A stretch of 64,000 nucleotides of DNA. It comes from Salticus scenicus (lineage: Eukaryota; Arthropoda; Arachnida; Araneae; Salticidae). Made by a program: the position numbers and the translations under genes. Under the pieces are notes generated by a model. It was given only the letters and a program-made list of their open reading frames with translations. It ran no database searches and was not told where the DNA came from. Position 1 is the stretch's first letter; each line of letters begins with the position of its first letter. The stretch is from contig OZ005649.1 of assembly GCA_963930645.1 (NCBI GenBank), forward strand, positions 76,846,626 through 76,910,625, in the 5' to 3' direction. Positions 10,733-22,984 of this stretch are shown one piece after another.

Positions 10733-12025
10733 TTAATGTTGAGAATGTTCGAAAAGTTCGCCATTGCTCACAATACACGTTTGTATTCGTGTGAGTAATT
10801 CTGCATGCACATTTCTCTGCATGGAAGGTGTTACACTATTGAAAGCATCTGTAATACGATGACGTAGATCCAGCAGACTTGTATGTGGAGTTGCATAAAT
10901 CTGATCTCTTATGAAACCCCACACGAAGAAATCCATCGGAGTCAGGTCCGGCGATCGTGGAGGCCATTCAATACTACTACCATACCCAATAATTTGTTGT
11001 CCAAAGCAATCTTTTAGAAAGCTTCGCACTCCAGCTGGCTGGTGTGCAGGAGCACCGTCATGTTGGAACCACATGTCCCGTAATGCGGACAGGGGAATAT
11101 CATCCAAAAAGTCAGGTATGATATCCTGTAATAGTTGGAGGTACCTCTGTCCGTTTAATGTGCCTTCGTAGAACATAGGTCCCAGTAAACCATCCTTCCA
11201 GATACCGCCGCACACATTAATGGACCAGCGCACTTGGTGTTTTGTGAATAGTCCCCACGAGGGATTTTCCAGTGCCCAGTAGTGGGCATTATGTCGGTTT
11301 AGTACAGTCGGTAACAAAAGTGTCCGAACACTAGCAAAAATTTCTATGCAAAAAAAGTACATTTCAAACGGTTCTGTTAAATAAATCCTTATCGAATCAT
11401 GTACTTACACTGACTAAGAACAGGATTCACCAAGGATTTATTTAACAAAACCTTATGAAGTATACTTTTTTTACATAGGAATTTTTGCTAGTGTTCGGAC
11501 ACTTTTGTTACCGACTGTACTCCGATCGCTGAAATAGTGCCTCGTCCGACCAAACAATGTTGGAAAAAAAGTCTGATTTATCTTCAACATTATTTAATGC
11601 CCAGTTGCACCAATCAAATCGACGCTCATTATCCCATGGCAACAGTTCTTGCTGCAGAGTGACATGATAGGGATGTGCATGTTGACTATGCAGTATTTGC
11701 CATGCTCGGGCCCGTGTTAAGCCACAAGCCATGCTGATTTCTCTTGTACTGCTGTGTGGATGGGCTAGTGCATATGCCCCAAAATACTCTCTGGCGGTAT
11801 ACGCATACCTGCACTCACTGGTCTGCCAGAACGCGGACGCCTTTTAGTGCTTCCAGTCTCCATGAGCCGTCGCACTACATTTGCGATGGTAACTGCACTT
11901 AGATGTGGCCCACCTGAATAACGAACGGCATACTCCCGTGCAGCATGCGTTGCGTTTCGTTGACATTCGCCATTAATAAGCACCATCTCGCAATATTGAA
12001 GCTTGACATTCTCACACAGCTCCAA
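10733..12025 (-). pseudogene. Mariner-type (DD41D) transposase, broken
   Basis: The coding remnant reads from about 12025 down to 10733 on the minus strand. An N-terminal helix-turn-helix region (with RRPRSGRP) is followed by a frameshift near 11786-11793, best explained by an extra AG dinucleotide. The next segment contains the first catalytic aspartate in WSDEALF. The nested MITE at 11305-11517 then interrupts it. The last 209 codons carry the second aspartate in QHDGAPAH, the motif EWPPRSPDLTP and the third aspartate in MDFF. The enzyme would cut and paste the element by its TIRs. The first frame opens with TTG, and an in-frame ATG follows within about 15 codons, so the original start is uncertain. 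It cannot make an active protein as it stands. Remaining length is about 350 residues, normal for the superfamily. Confidence 0.85.
11305..11517. mobile_element. 213-bp Tc1/mariner-type MITE nested in the transposase
   Basis: The ends start CAGTCGGTAACAAAAGTGTC and are inverted at the right, with pairing of roughly 55 bp. TA flanks both ends (11303-11304 and 11518-11519). It lies exactly between the codons for FQRS and the following conserved NRHNAHYW block of the host transposase, so it disrupted the gene and is younger than the host element. There is no coding capacity. Confidence 0.88.
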
Positions 12026-12723
12026 AATTCTAAATCCAAACGTTTATTTTTCAGAAATGTATCTTTTGTGGGATCTCATTCATTTAGGATCATTCAAAAT
12101 TCCATTTGTTTTGTCACTTTCAAAAAAGAACACATATTTTCTACCCGTCGCTAGGCAACGATTGAAATTGCTACAACACAGAAAAAAAAAATTTAAATGA
12201 AAGCGCTCGCACATTAGGAATAAAATTATCGTCTGCCATCAATAATTTTATGCTATGAGATTATGTTGTTTGTATCAAGCGAGTGACAACACCTTTTAAA
12301 CTAAAATTTTAAATGCATTGGAAATTAAAGTTTTTAGACATTACAGTACAGTACAAAGTCACAAACTGCATTTTCACACTGCTACATTTCCGAAATGTGA
12401 ATATGTAGAGTAGAATAGTCGCGCATAGATTACGGGCATTTTTGGGTATACAGGCGCCACTTTATCTTATCAATGTGAACCAAATATCGTTTCGTAATAA
12501 TTAATTGATGCTCTTAAACTTTATAGTTGGAAATTTTGCTCTATCTCTTTACGTTTTCGATTTGCAATGGCTAACTTCCAAATTTCGCCACAAGGGGCGC
12601 TGCTGTCGCTTGCATTAGGTCGGGCATAGTCACTTTACTATACCGTTACCTCACTTAAGTGGCTGTAGCACTCTCCGTTCGCAAGTATTTTCAGATTAAA
12701 GGGACTTTCCTATGCACCCTGTA

Positions 12724-13031
12724 TAATTGATAAATAATCTTCGAAGTGATTAGGCCACCGTTACAGTTAAAATTTAGCAGTGAATATCGAATAAAACAGT
12801 CCCTAAATTTGAGAACACTGACTAGAGGAGTGAAAATAAATTAGACAGGCAAAGGGTTAAAAACAATATTTCCATTTAGTACGTTACATTATTAAGAATG
12901 TGTTAAAGTATCATAAAGCGATTGGTGATAATTGCGAAAAAACCTGCAAGAAAAGTTTTAAAGAAATTAATAATAACAATATTTATCCCTAAAAAATTAC
13001 ATTTGTGGACAAGGTTTTCTTTACCTACGGA

Positions 13032-13036
<5 letters not shown>
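12724..13036. other. AT-rich flank of the mariner element, no gene
   Basis: Sequence between the TA target duplication and a (TA)n microsatellite at about 13037-13069. Nothing recognisable. Confidence 0.4.
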
Positions 13037-13069
<33 letters not shown>

Positions 13070-13072
<3 letters not shown>

Positions 13073-13215
13073 CATGCAACCAACCACTCCCCGATTCATT
13101 TTTATTCACCCTACGAACCTTCCAGACCGCTGTGAGCGGAAGAAGGTTTTTCGGTTTGGCGGAGTGTGGAGTTTTGTCCTTAGATTTGTGAAGTAGGGTG
13201 CAACTGGCGCATTCG
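13070..13215. other. Low-AT island of unknown nature
   Basis: About 145 bp with distinctly higher GC content directly after a (TA)n run, read through by open frames on both strands. It contains a CGCTGTGAGCGG hairpin (about 13127-13138) and CCCTAC/GTAGGG inverted ends (about 13110 and 13193). I do not recognise a domain. It could be a fragment of a repetitive element or a small conserved exon; nothing here decides between them. Confidence 0.3.
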
Positions 13216-14249
13216 AGTAAAAGCATTTATTCTGTTACTATTTTATTTTTTATTGTTGCATGAGCACATATGTGCTCATTGTATTATATAGAATCTCAGT
13301 GTACATATTCATAATTGGTGTTATATTAATTAATTAAAGAGTAAAATTTCACAACAGAGAAATTCTAATTTCAAGAATCTACGCTCGTCCATTACATATA
13401 TTATAACAAAAGCAGAGTGAAAAAGAAAAACAGATGATAAAAATGAAATTCTAATATACAAAAACACAAATAAATTTGTTAAAAATAATGGGTGTAAGTT
13501 TTGTATGACTTTAGCGCAATGGGAAGGTATAATGACACAAAATAGCCAGATAGTCTACATTACTGCATGAAAATTAATAATAATAATGACCCTCTTCTGT
13601 CAGGAACGATTCCGGTTTAGACCGCTTCAAAACAGTGACTTTTCGTAGTCTTTTTTTTTTTTTTCCTTAGAAATGCTATGTATTTTTAGTTTTATTTATT
13701 TATTTTTTTATTAATCTGCATAAATGTTACATCATTAAAAAGATCCTTCAAAACTGAACGTTTTTTGTGCTTGCAATTTTCTCTTAATCTCATTATGTAA
13801 AAAGATTTCATCGAAAGTTTATAACTACCATTGCAATTCTAAAATACCCATGGAGGATAAAATTGAAATGTAATATAAAATTCAATTATAATAATTATGG
13901 GCTAATAGTTATTACATCATTTTCTTGCAATAATGATAATGTACATATCTGATATAAACAAACAGTTGATTGTGACGTCATATTTATCAAACTAGTTAAA
14001 ATAAATAAGGTTGCAAATAAGTTACCTAAGGTTACTTCGTTACAAATATGGTAAATTTCATTTGGTACCTTATTTGTAACGAAGTTTTGATTAGATATTT
14101 TAGAATTAATTAAAATATGAAAATAATTTCAAAATTGGACATTTAAATTTATAATTGTTGCCAAAAAAATTTACCAGTTATTGTTATATATATATATTAA
14201 AGGGGGGGCATAAGATTAAATAATGTTTTCACGCGAAAAATTAAAAAAT
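13216..14249. other. AT-rich stretch without recognisable genes
   Basis: Scattered A/T tracts (for example near 13650). A short segment near 14067-14089 with CATTTGGTACC and TTTGTAACGAAG resembles one near 42556-42580, so a degraded repeat may lie here. No gene. Confidence 0.4.
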
Positions 14250-14575
14250 ATTAAATTTGCCCGTGCATATAAAAAATACTTATTAAAACGAGTCGAAGAA
14301 GGAAGCGAAATAAGTACTGAGTTATATTACGATAAATACGATATAAAATATGATACGTTATATTAGACCTAACGTCTTGGTTTATTAGGTATTTTTGTTA
14401 AAAGAATTAGTTTGTTCGTTCGGTGCTACTTGCACATTAGTCCCGTCAGGCACAACTTGAATATTAGTCCCGTCAGGTGCTACTTGCACATTAGTCCCCC
14501 TTTAAATATAGTGTCCAGCGAAGCAAGCAAAGCATTCGTTGATTCACTACCTTAATTGATTTCACATTCCGTCAT
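14250..14575 (+). repeat. Dispersed repeat D, copy 2
   Basis: This is collinear with 7765-8105 (AAAACGAGTCGAAGAA, TTATATTACGATAAATACGA and TTAGTTTGTTCGTTCGGTGC are shared). It has three instead of four 27-bp minisatellite units (about 14418-14500), then CCAGCGAAGC and GCATTCGTTGATTCA. Confidence 0.7.
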
Positions 14576-14759
14576 TTTTGACGGGGTTATATACTAGTAT
14601 TAATATATTTCCTCCCACAATTTGCATGAAGAAACATGTCGTCTTTTCGCACTGGAAATGTATTTCTCGTATAACAAAATATTTTGTCACACTTAGGTCA
14701 CAAGTTAAAGAACTGTTGGGAGTGTTTTAAAATTTATAGCTTATCTTCCTGTATTTTAC

Positions 14760-16200
14760 CATGTTTTTATTATCTTCGATTCTTGTTTTTTTGTTTGTTT
14801 GTATGTATGTTTATTTGTTTATTTGTATGTTTGTTTGTTTGTCCAGTACAAATCTTGCAATTGACTTTTACCTAACTTTCCGACTAGCTAGATATTTGAA
14901 ACTTTCAGGACAGCTCAGAACACGGTGACAACACATTTTTTTTTATACGTTTAGTCAACTGTTTCAGGTCCCTACTGCCTTCGTCAGCGTTTATATGATT
15001 CGACAGAAAATTTATTTAACTAACTTCCCGACTAGCTAGACATTTGATATTTTCAGAATAGTTCAGAACACAGTGAAAATGCCTTTTTTAAATACCTTTA
15101 GCCAAATGTTTCGGATTCCTGCTGCCTTCGGCAGCTTTATCAGCACAAAGCTTACAATCGATTTTTCACTAACTTTCCGACTAGTTAGACATTTGAAACT
15201 TTCAGGATAGTTCAAAACACGGTGACAATGCATTTTTTAATACTTTTAGTCAACTGTTTCAGGTCCCTACTGCCTTCGGCAGCGTTTAGGAGATTCAACA
15301 GAAAATTTATTTAACTAACGTCCCGACTAGCTAGACATTTGAAACTTTCAGAATAGTTCAGAACACGGTGAAAATGCATCTTTAAAATATTTTTATCGAA
15401 CTGTTTCGGGTTCCTGCTGCCTTCGACAGCATTACCAGTAGAAATCTTGCAATCGATTTTTCACTAACTTCCCGACTAGCTAGACATTTAAAACTTTCAG
15501 GATAGCTCAGAACACGGTGACAATACTTTTTTTTAATACTTTTAGTCAACTGTTTCAGGTCCCTACTGCTTTCAGCAGCGTTTATATGCTTCAACAGAAA
15601 ATTTATTTAACTAACTTCCTGACTTGCTAGACATTTGAAACTTCAGAATGGTTCAGAACACGGTGAAAATGTGTGTTTTTTTTTTTTTTTTTTTTTTTAA
15701 CCAGCTGCTTCGGAACCCTGCTGCCTTCCGCAGCATTACCAGCACAAAGCTTGCAATCGATTTTTCACTAACTTCCCGGCTAGCTAGACATTTGAAACTT
15801 TCAGGATAGCTGAGAACACGGTGACAATACCTTTTTTTAGTCAACTGTTTCAGGCCCCTACTGTATTCGGCAGCGTTTATATGTTTCAACAGAAAATTTA
15901 TTTAACTAACTTCTCGCCTAGCTAGACATTTGAAACTTTCAGAAAAGCTCAGAATACGGTGAAAATGCATTTTAAAATATTTTTAACCAATTGCTTCTGG
16001 ACCCTGTTGCCTTCGGCAGCGTTACCAGTACAAAGCTTGTAATCAATTTTTAAGTAACTTCCCGGCTAAATAGACATTTGAAACTTTTATAATAGCTCAA
16101 AACGCGATAGTAATGAATTTTTTTAATACTTTTGTCCAGTTGCTCCGTGTTCCTGTTGCCTTCGGTAGCGTTTATGTGATTCAACAGAAAATTTAAAAAC
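14760..16200. repeat. 147-bp satellite array, nine degenerate monomers
   Basis: The core GACTAGCTAGACATTTGAAA recurs near 14881, 15030, 15178, 15325, 15473, 15621, 15778, 15920 and 16063, a spacing of 143-157 bp. Alternate monomers are more alike, giving a dimer of about 295 bp. Each monomer also carries a hairpin, GCTGC-CTTCG-GCAGC, more or less intact. The array grows out of a repeat-E-like start (TGTTTGTTTGTCC near 14830). Two minus-strand frames that look alike (15382-15594 and 15653-15889) are translated satellite and not genes. Confidence 0.85.
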
Positions 16201-17593
16201 ATGGTATATAAAAAGTTCTTTTTATTTAACTTTTAAATCATTGACACCAGTCTTATGAAATGGAATACGTTATATATATTTTCGACGAATATTATCGAAA
16301 ACGGCTATAAAAACTTTCCGGTTTGAAGTCTCCTTTGAAAAACGGGAGACTTGGCACCTATGCTATAGTGCTTACTTACAAGTGATTTATTTTTTTTAAA
16401 TTATTCCTTTTGAATTTTATCAGGTTATTTAATACCAGAGTTTCCAATATTTTAGTTTATTACGGAACATTTTAGCCCCTCTTTTATTCCCTACCATTAT
16501 TTTTTAATAGTATATATTTTTCTTTTTTTATGGTAGTTGTATGTTGGAAGTTATTCTATAAATTAAATGGTGCCAATAGAGGAAGCTAATTATGTAATAG
16601 ATGTTTCAAATACAAAATTTGTATTTTTATTATTAAAATTCCTATTCTTCATTTACTCAGCCACATTTTAAAATTTGGCCTTGGCACACTTCTAAAAAAA
16701 AAAAAAAAGTAACTCCCTGCAGAGTAGAATCATACGTTATGATATGATAAAAGGATCACCCTTTAGAAAAACCGGTAATAAAATATACACCATTCGTTAC
16801 CTACCTACCCTATTTAATAAAATAGATTCGTTTCCTGCCCACTTGTGAATTGCATGACCCACCTTTAATATTTTGTCCAATATTATGTGACTAGCCATTT
16901 TTTTAATTAGTTTAATAACTTTAAAAGGAAAATATGTAGTGAACGTTAAATGATTTAAATTTTACCAATATAGCAAATCTCACTGTCGTATACATCCGTT
17001 GTTGGTACATAAAGCGTTTCATACGAAAATGTAAAATTATTTTTTAAGTTAAAGTATTGTTTTAGAGAAACTCTTAAACGCAAAGCTGGTTTTTCTGTAA
17101 AAACATACTTTTACGTTAGACGCAAATAATTGGTTAAACACGAAATATGTTATTTTCCATAAGACGTTTTATTTATTTGTTTAATTATTTATTATTTCAG
17201 TGTTTAATGTCACACTTATGTTTAATTAACCAGAATTTATGAAAGACTGTGTTCAGAAATTTCTGCCTAAAACGAGTGTGGAGTATAGCTTTTATCTCCA
17301 AGTTATATTTTATAAAGTGTATATTGTAAAAGTAGAGAAGCATTACAAAGTTTATAGTTACACCTTTTTTTCTTTTTTGTCTCTTTTATAGAAAGATAAA
17401 TGAATAATTGTAGAATATTTATTATTTTTTTATTTTTACAAAGGAGGTTTTACATAAAATCTTCTTTGTATTTGGTTCCTGGTTTATATCCTAAATTATT
17501 TTTATTTCATTTATTATTCTTAGTGCTTTTTACTTACTTTTTATCTTTATAATGTACTAAGCATCACCTTAGAATTGCAAAAAATATTTATTT

Positions 17594-17631
<38 letters not shown>

Positions 17632-18390
17632 TAAAAATTAAATTGTATCACATAATTTTGTACTGATATGTGTTTTTTAATTTTTTTCTTACACTTTAAG
17701 TTTTATATATAACACATTTTTGTGAAATATGATATAAGATGAAACGGCTTAGAAATATGCTAATTTTTTTCATCTATATTTTATTTCTTTCACATTGAAT
17801 TTTTCAACCATTTTAATGTTGAAAATAAACTTCAGTTTTATGCTTCGGATTTAAATTTCCATTAATGATACGAAAAGTATTCGAAAATTTTGAAAAAGGT
17901 TTTGTTGAACTCGGCTATATATAATCATTACATGCATTAAGATTTTAGATTTTAAAAGTTTTATAACTTGTCATCTTTCTTTAGAACATGTGAAAGGATT
18001 CTAAGTAAATTTATGCAAATGTATAATGCAAAGAATTCTAATTTGTCATGGAGTTTTAAATGTACGGTCAACTTTCTCCTAAAAGTTACGATACAGATAT
18101 TTTGCTAAACATTAAAATTTTAAGAAAGTTTCAACTTAATAAGTAGCTACTCATAAATATTATGTACTTTATTCAATTTTCATTGTTGAAAAAAGTGGGA
18201 TTTTTTTCAAAATTAATTATTAATATTTATAATATTTTTTTATGTTTATTTCATTGATTACCTTCATTCATAGAATTAAAAAAAAAAAAAAAAAAAAAGC
18301 TATTTTCAAACATAAACTTTTTTTGGTCTATTTTTAATTAATATACGAATTGTTACTCTTTTATATATATATATATATAAAGTTAGGGAA
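16201..18390. other. AT-rich stretch without recognisable genes
   Basis: Contains a short hairpin AAGTCTCC/GGGAGACTT near 16327-16352, poly(A/T) tracts (about 16690, 17598-17628, 18278-18298) and a (TA)n run at 18363-18379. No reading frame or domain could be supported. Confidence 0.4.
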
Positions 18391-18690
18391 TCATGCCACA
18401 GAAAGAGCCTGTGAAAAACGCTCGCGTAGTTGCCATTTGGGACCAATATATTTTAACTGGCGATTATGTTTTCAACATTTAAAGAAACTAAATATATTTT
18501 CTAATACTTTGGTGAAATAATGGGTCACATAATCGAACTCTGATTCCACTCCCTAGGCTTAATTTGTACCATTTTCATTACTGTTTTTTTTTCACTACAT
18601 TTTGTGTTGAATCGATACTCTGTTAGGGAATTTACATTATCTTTAACCGTCCATGTTTCACAAAGCTGTGTTAATTCATTCGGTGACATT
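18390..18690 (+). repeat. Dispersed repeat F, copy 1
   Basis: This is a direct repeat of about 39080-39370. Both share TATATTTTAACTG, GGAAACTMA-like blocks, GATTCCACTCC, TTTGTGCCATTTT-like text and TTAGGGAATTTACA. Identity is moderate, so the insertions are old. No coding content. Confidence 0.6.
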
Positions 18691-19240
18691 CGGTGTGTAC
18701 CGTTTTAGGAAATCGTTTTACACAATCCCGTTCAAGCATGCTTTGCTGCCTCTTCCTGAATCTTTGTGCCGGTTTAATGATGTATAAAAACTGATGGAGT
18801 ATTGGTTTAGAGGAAAAAACTGTTTTGCTGAAGTTAAAGTTTAACAGGTTTTTCTCGATGTATCATCCAATCATAATATATATATGGCTTTTATGCATAT
18901 AATTTTATTTTCTATATTCAAGTAAATTTCAAAATTGAAAAAAAAAAAAAAAAAAAAAGGCAGGGTGGTGCAGATTATTTTACTGACAACCTTAAATTTT
19001 TGCTGGTAGCCAGTTTTCAATGAAATTCCTGGTGCCGTGGTCATAGAATCTAATGTAATAATAAAATAAATATTGTTACATTTATAATCCCATTGAGTAT
19101 ACGTACAGAGACAATAATGTATAAACATATATTTACATATACACATCATCGAAATTATTGCCAAGATTTAATATATTTTTTTAGATAAAAATAAATTTTT
19201 TAAATATATTTTTTCAATATTTGACATAGAGAAATTAATC

Positions 19241-19242
<2 letters not shown>

Positions 19243-19292
<50 letters not shown>
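19243..19292. repeat. (TA)n microsatellite
   Basis: About 25 uninterrupted TA dinucleotides. Similar runs occur at about 1047, 6832, 13037, 20291, 28484, 30239, 31612 and 54149. Confidence 0.95.
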
Positions 19293-19295
<3 letters not shown>

Positions 19296-19331
19296 AACTA
19301 CGAAATTTGAAATTAAATTAAATTTTTCCTA

Positions 19332-19759
19332 GGGTAAGTGCACCAGTGATTGACACTTTTAGAGCAATCTCTGATGTTTTTAATGTTTTAGTCATCGAAA
19401 AATATTTTTAGACATCTTAAGTAGTACATATGGCGTAAAAGACATTCAGAACCGCATATATGTTTAAGTATATACATTTGATAACAATTATTTATTTATT
19501 TATTTTTTATGAATTTTTATTTGACACCCACTCAATGTTCCAGTAATTGACACTGCCAGTTTTTCATTTGTTCAGTAATTGGCACCCTATGTTCCAGTGT
19601 TTCACACTGCTAGTTATTCATTTTACCAGTTATTAGCACACTATGCTCCAGTGTTTGACATAAAATGTTAAAATTTTTATATGTAAAATATACGATTTTA
19701 TTACTTTTCTTATTTATTAATTATTTCGGGATGGATGTCAATTACTGGAGCACCTACCC
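19332..19759. mobile_element. 428-bp TA-flanked element (family G), copy 1
   Basis: The ends read GGGTAAGTGCACCAGTGATT and, inverted, GGGTAGGTGCTCCAGTAATT, flanked by TA. The interior repeats the motif CCAGT-N-ATT-GACAC several times (near 19350, 19540, 19570, 19595, 19650), so the terminal motif has spread inside the element. A second copy lies at 30280-30712. It is non-coding. TA flanks suggest mobilisation by a Tc1/mariner-like enzyme, which is inference. Confidence 0.75.
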
Positions 19760-19799
19760 TAAATCAATTCCTTTTTTTTTTTACTTTACTAAACGTTTT

Positions 19800-19823
19800 C
19801 TTTCTTTCTTTCTTTCTGTCATT

Positions 19824-19856
<33 letters not shown>

Positions 19857-20289
19857 GCCAGCGTTATTGGTAGAGTACTTTGCATTATTTAGAAAGCGAG
19901 ATAATTATAATTAGAAGGAGACAAATAACAGGTTGAAGAAGGGAGTTCAGTCGTAAGCTCGTCTTTGTTTTACGCATGGTTGCCAAATTCAGTTCTTTCT
20001 GGCTACCTTAAAATTGTCTACTAAATTTTTCCTGTAGCCAGTAAACGATAAATTTGGCATCAGGGGCTTTGCGGTTATTTATAAGATCGGTAATTGAATA
20101 TGTTGAGATGATCAAAACAATAACATACAACAAGTCCCTTTGAAAAAATATACATATGTGAATTAAATCAAATAAGTTTTTAAAAAATGAATGAGAAAAA
20201 TAAAATGGTGTAGGATAATTTTTCAGTACTTCTTACGAAAAAAAAAAAAAAAAAAAAAAAAGAAGGAAAAACAAAGACAAGAACGAATG

Positions 20290-20325
<36 letters not shown>

Positions 20326-20930
20326 TGCTAGAATGCATAACTAGAATCTAATATAATGCTCTGTTAAAATATCCAATTTCAGCTGATACTTCTATTCTAT
20401 GATAACATGGAACAAGTTAAAAGTTGTCCGCAGATATTAAAATATCTAATTTTTAGTATTAGATAGTAGATGTTTAATGTAATCTTAAAACATCAAACTG
20501 AATTTTATTGCTAAAGTTTATTTATTAAGGTAAGTAGGTCATTTCTATTTATTTAATAGAAATGTACTTTAAAAATATTTATTTTCTTTAATATAAAGCT
20601 GTAGATCCTCATCAAATGAGTTTTAATGTGAAAAATACAACCATAGAGCAATACTTCAAACCCAAATCTCCAAATTTATGTGACACACAAAAGTGTTGCT
20701 CATCCATTACATTCCTTATTTTAATTGGATAATCAATAAAAAACACACGCAACCCCAGGCCAATGCTGAAAAAATTCGTTAGTTTCGAAATTCAACATTA
20801 CCCTGCTTGGGAAATCTCAGAATACCTGAGAGTTTAACAGGAATCTATTTAAAAATTAAAAAAAAAATAATAATAATGTTTAATCGTTTGTAATGTATCT
20901 AAATTTTTAATTTAATATATATATATATAA
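19800..20930. other. AT-rich stretch with poly(T) and (TA)n, no gene
   Basis: Poly(T) at about 19828-19856, poly(A) at 20239-20261 and (TA)n at 20291-20320. The short reading frame near 19665-19892 is a translated element end plus poly(T). Nothing else could be supported. Confidence 0.4.
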
Positions 20931-21545
20931 TATATCAAGAGACTCGGCAGAGTCTCAAGTGACGCAAGCGCAAAAACAAACGAACGCCACGACACTCAGC
21001 GGAAACGGAAAAACGAACGAAACTGCGACACTTATATATACACGAATTTAAAGATCAAAGAAACCTCTGAAAGCCGACACTTAATATCTCAGGAAATATA
21101 GGAGGTTATGTTCTGATAATTTCAAAATAGTCTTTCACCTTCTGTCTGATCCTACCCTGAAATCGCTACATTTCTGCGTGCAATATATTTCGAGATATGA
21201 ATTGGCTCATTTAAGCTATAAATGGGCGGCCTAATGTGTAAGAATTTTTTCTCGAATATGGCTCGAGCGAATTTAGTTTAATTTATATATGATATTAATC
21301 GCTTTTATCTGATGTGCCTGACATCTCCCTTTTCCCTAGGAAAACTCTTGTTTTTTTTTTATAACTCAGTTTAAAAATCAAACTATTTTTTACTCCGAAA
21401 ATACCGTGATGCGGCAGTTTCGCGGACGAATTTCTTCTCTTCTATCTGAAATACTGAATATCAAATAATCGTTTTGGCTCCATCTATCGGAAAGCGTCAA
21501 AAATAAACACAAAAAATAAAAAAAAAAATATTTTTCTTTTTTTAA
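20931..21545. other. Lower-AT segment of unknown origin
   Basis: Noticeably less AT-rich than its surroundings, opening with an inverted motif GAGACTC-GGCAG-GAGTCTC (about 20939-20957). It contains no long frame. The base composition suggests a transposable-element fragment, but I find no partner in the window and no known domain. Confidence 0.35.
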
Positions 21546-22960
21546 TATATATATTAAATGAGTTATTTATTTAGGTACTTGTATTTTATATGACATTTGT
21601 TTATCAAAAATATTCTTTGTATTTACATTGTTTTCATGCTGATACGTTGTTAACTTTCAAAATTGGTTCTATTTTAAAAGGTGATTGTAACAACAAAAAA
21701 TTTTTCCTTTATTTTCATAAAAATGACAAATAATATGATAATCATATGCAAATATTTGTAATTTTTTCAAAATTAGGTTATAAATCACTTAAACTACGGA
21801 TTGAAAAAATTCTTAAAACAGAATTTGAAAATAATTAATTTGCTCATTAAGTTTCTAGTATATATAATATATAAATTACAAAATGTTAAGCTATAATAAA
21901 ATTTTGAATATATTAAGATTTTTTTTAAATTAAATTCATAACAAACTATACTACTTAAATATTTACCAGTATAAAATTTTCACTTTTTAAAGATTTTTCT
22001 ATTATTATTTATTTTTCTCTTTTAAATCAAATCTATACCTAAAAAAATATAATAAGAAATAAATATAAATAAGAAATTTTATCATTTTTAAAATGTACTA
22101 TATTATGCCTTTGTGTCCATCTTTTTTATCGCTTTTTATAAAATTTTGAAATTTTATTTCGTTTGTTATTTTGTTCGAGTATGACCTATAAAACAACACT
22201 TTTAATACAGTGTTATAACTCATTACCATGCTCCTTTAATTTTACGTTTTGATCATTAACCCCTAAAAAGTAATGATATCAATACAAAAAACCCTTAACG
22301 GGTTAAAAGTTTGTGACGCAGCACTGTACTTTATGGCTATAAGAATTAGAAATACGGGTCTTAAAAATAATGATATCAAATTTTCAGTGACGCTTTGATA
22401 TTAATTAAATTATACATAGATTTTCTTATTTGAATTTGCTTTTTCCTTTTATTTATATTTACAGTGTAAACGTTATTTTCAACATAAAATAATATATAGC
22501 ATTTACTCATTGATACCTTTCCATTCACATCTCTTATACTACGAAAGCATGTGTTTTAAAAGAAATTATATGAAATTCCAGTAACGCAGTGGTGTTACAT
22601 TAAGTGATTTGTTTTTAAATTTCTCTGCAATTATTTGGTTTTGCATATTAAAGTATATGTGCACATTGAAATATTGCTTAATGGTTTATGTCACTGAAAA
22701 ATACATGAAATGCACCCAATGTGAACAAAAAAGTTACATCTTAATATAGAAAGTTATCCGTTCGAGAGACAGTTGTGCCAGTTTTATTCTAGTCAAGTTA
22801 TATTTAAGTTGTTTTTTCTCAAATGCTGCATTTTAAAATTGTGTCACTTTTCTTGCCTTTATCAGATATTAGCAAAAAATTATCTATTAAATAAGCATAC
22901 GTTAAGTTAAAAAATCTTTAGAAATGTAAAGAACGGATGCGGAAAAATTCTGTTAGCCAT
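21546..22960. other. AT-rich stretch without recognisable genes
   Basis: No repeat partner or reading frame was recognised. It includes the short inverted motif CCCTTAACGGGTTAA near 22290. Confidence 0.4.
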
Positions 22961-22984
22961 ATATATTGAACATTACAGTGAATA

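Larger units (their letters stand above)
10272..12721 (-). mobile_element. Complete but defective mariner-type transposon, long TIRs, TA target
   Basis: A 2450-bp element flanked by TA (10270-10271 and 12722-12723). The TIRs are about 286 bp (10272-10558 and 12436-12721), start CAGGKTGCATAGGAAAGTC, and remain highly similar, which suggests a fairly recent insertion. The interior encodes a broken DDE transposase on the minus strand and contains a nested MITE (11305-11517). The spacing of the second and third catalytic aspartates (41 residues) fits the DD41D branch (rosa/Visitor type) rather than classic DD34D mariner. That subfamily call is inference from counting residues. Confidence 0.88.

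Noticed and set aside
15382..15889. Two similar minus-strand frames that look like a small gene family
   Set aside because: They are successive 147-bp satellite units read in the same frame.
14760..16200. CRISPR-like array
   Set aside because: The repeats are contiguous 147-bp satellite monomers without unique spacers, and this is eukaryotic DNA.
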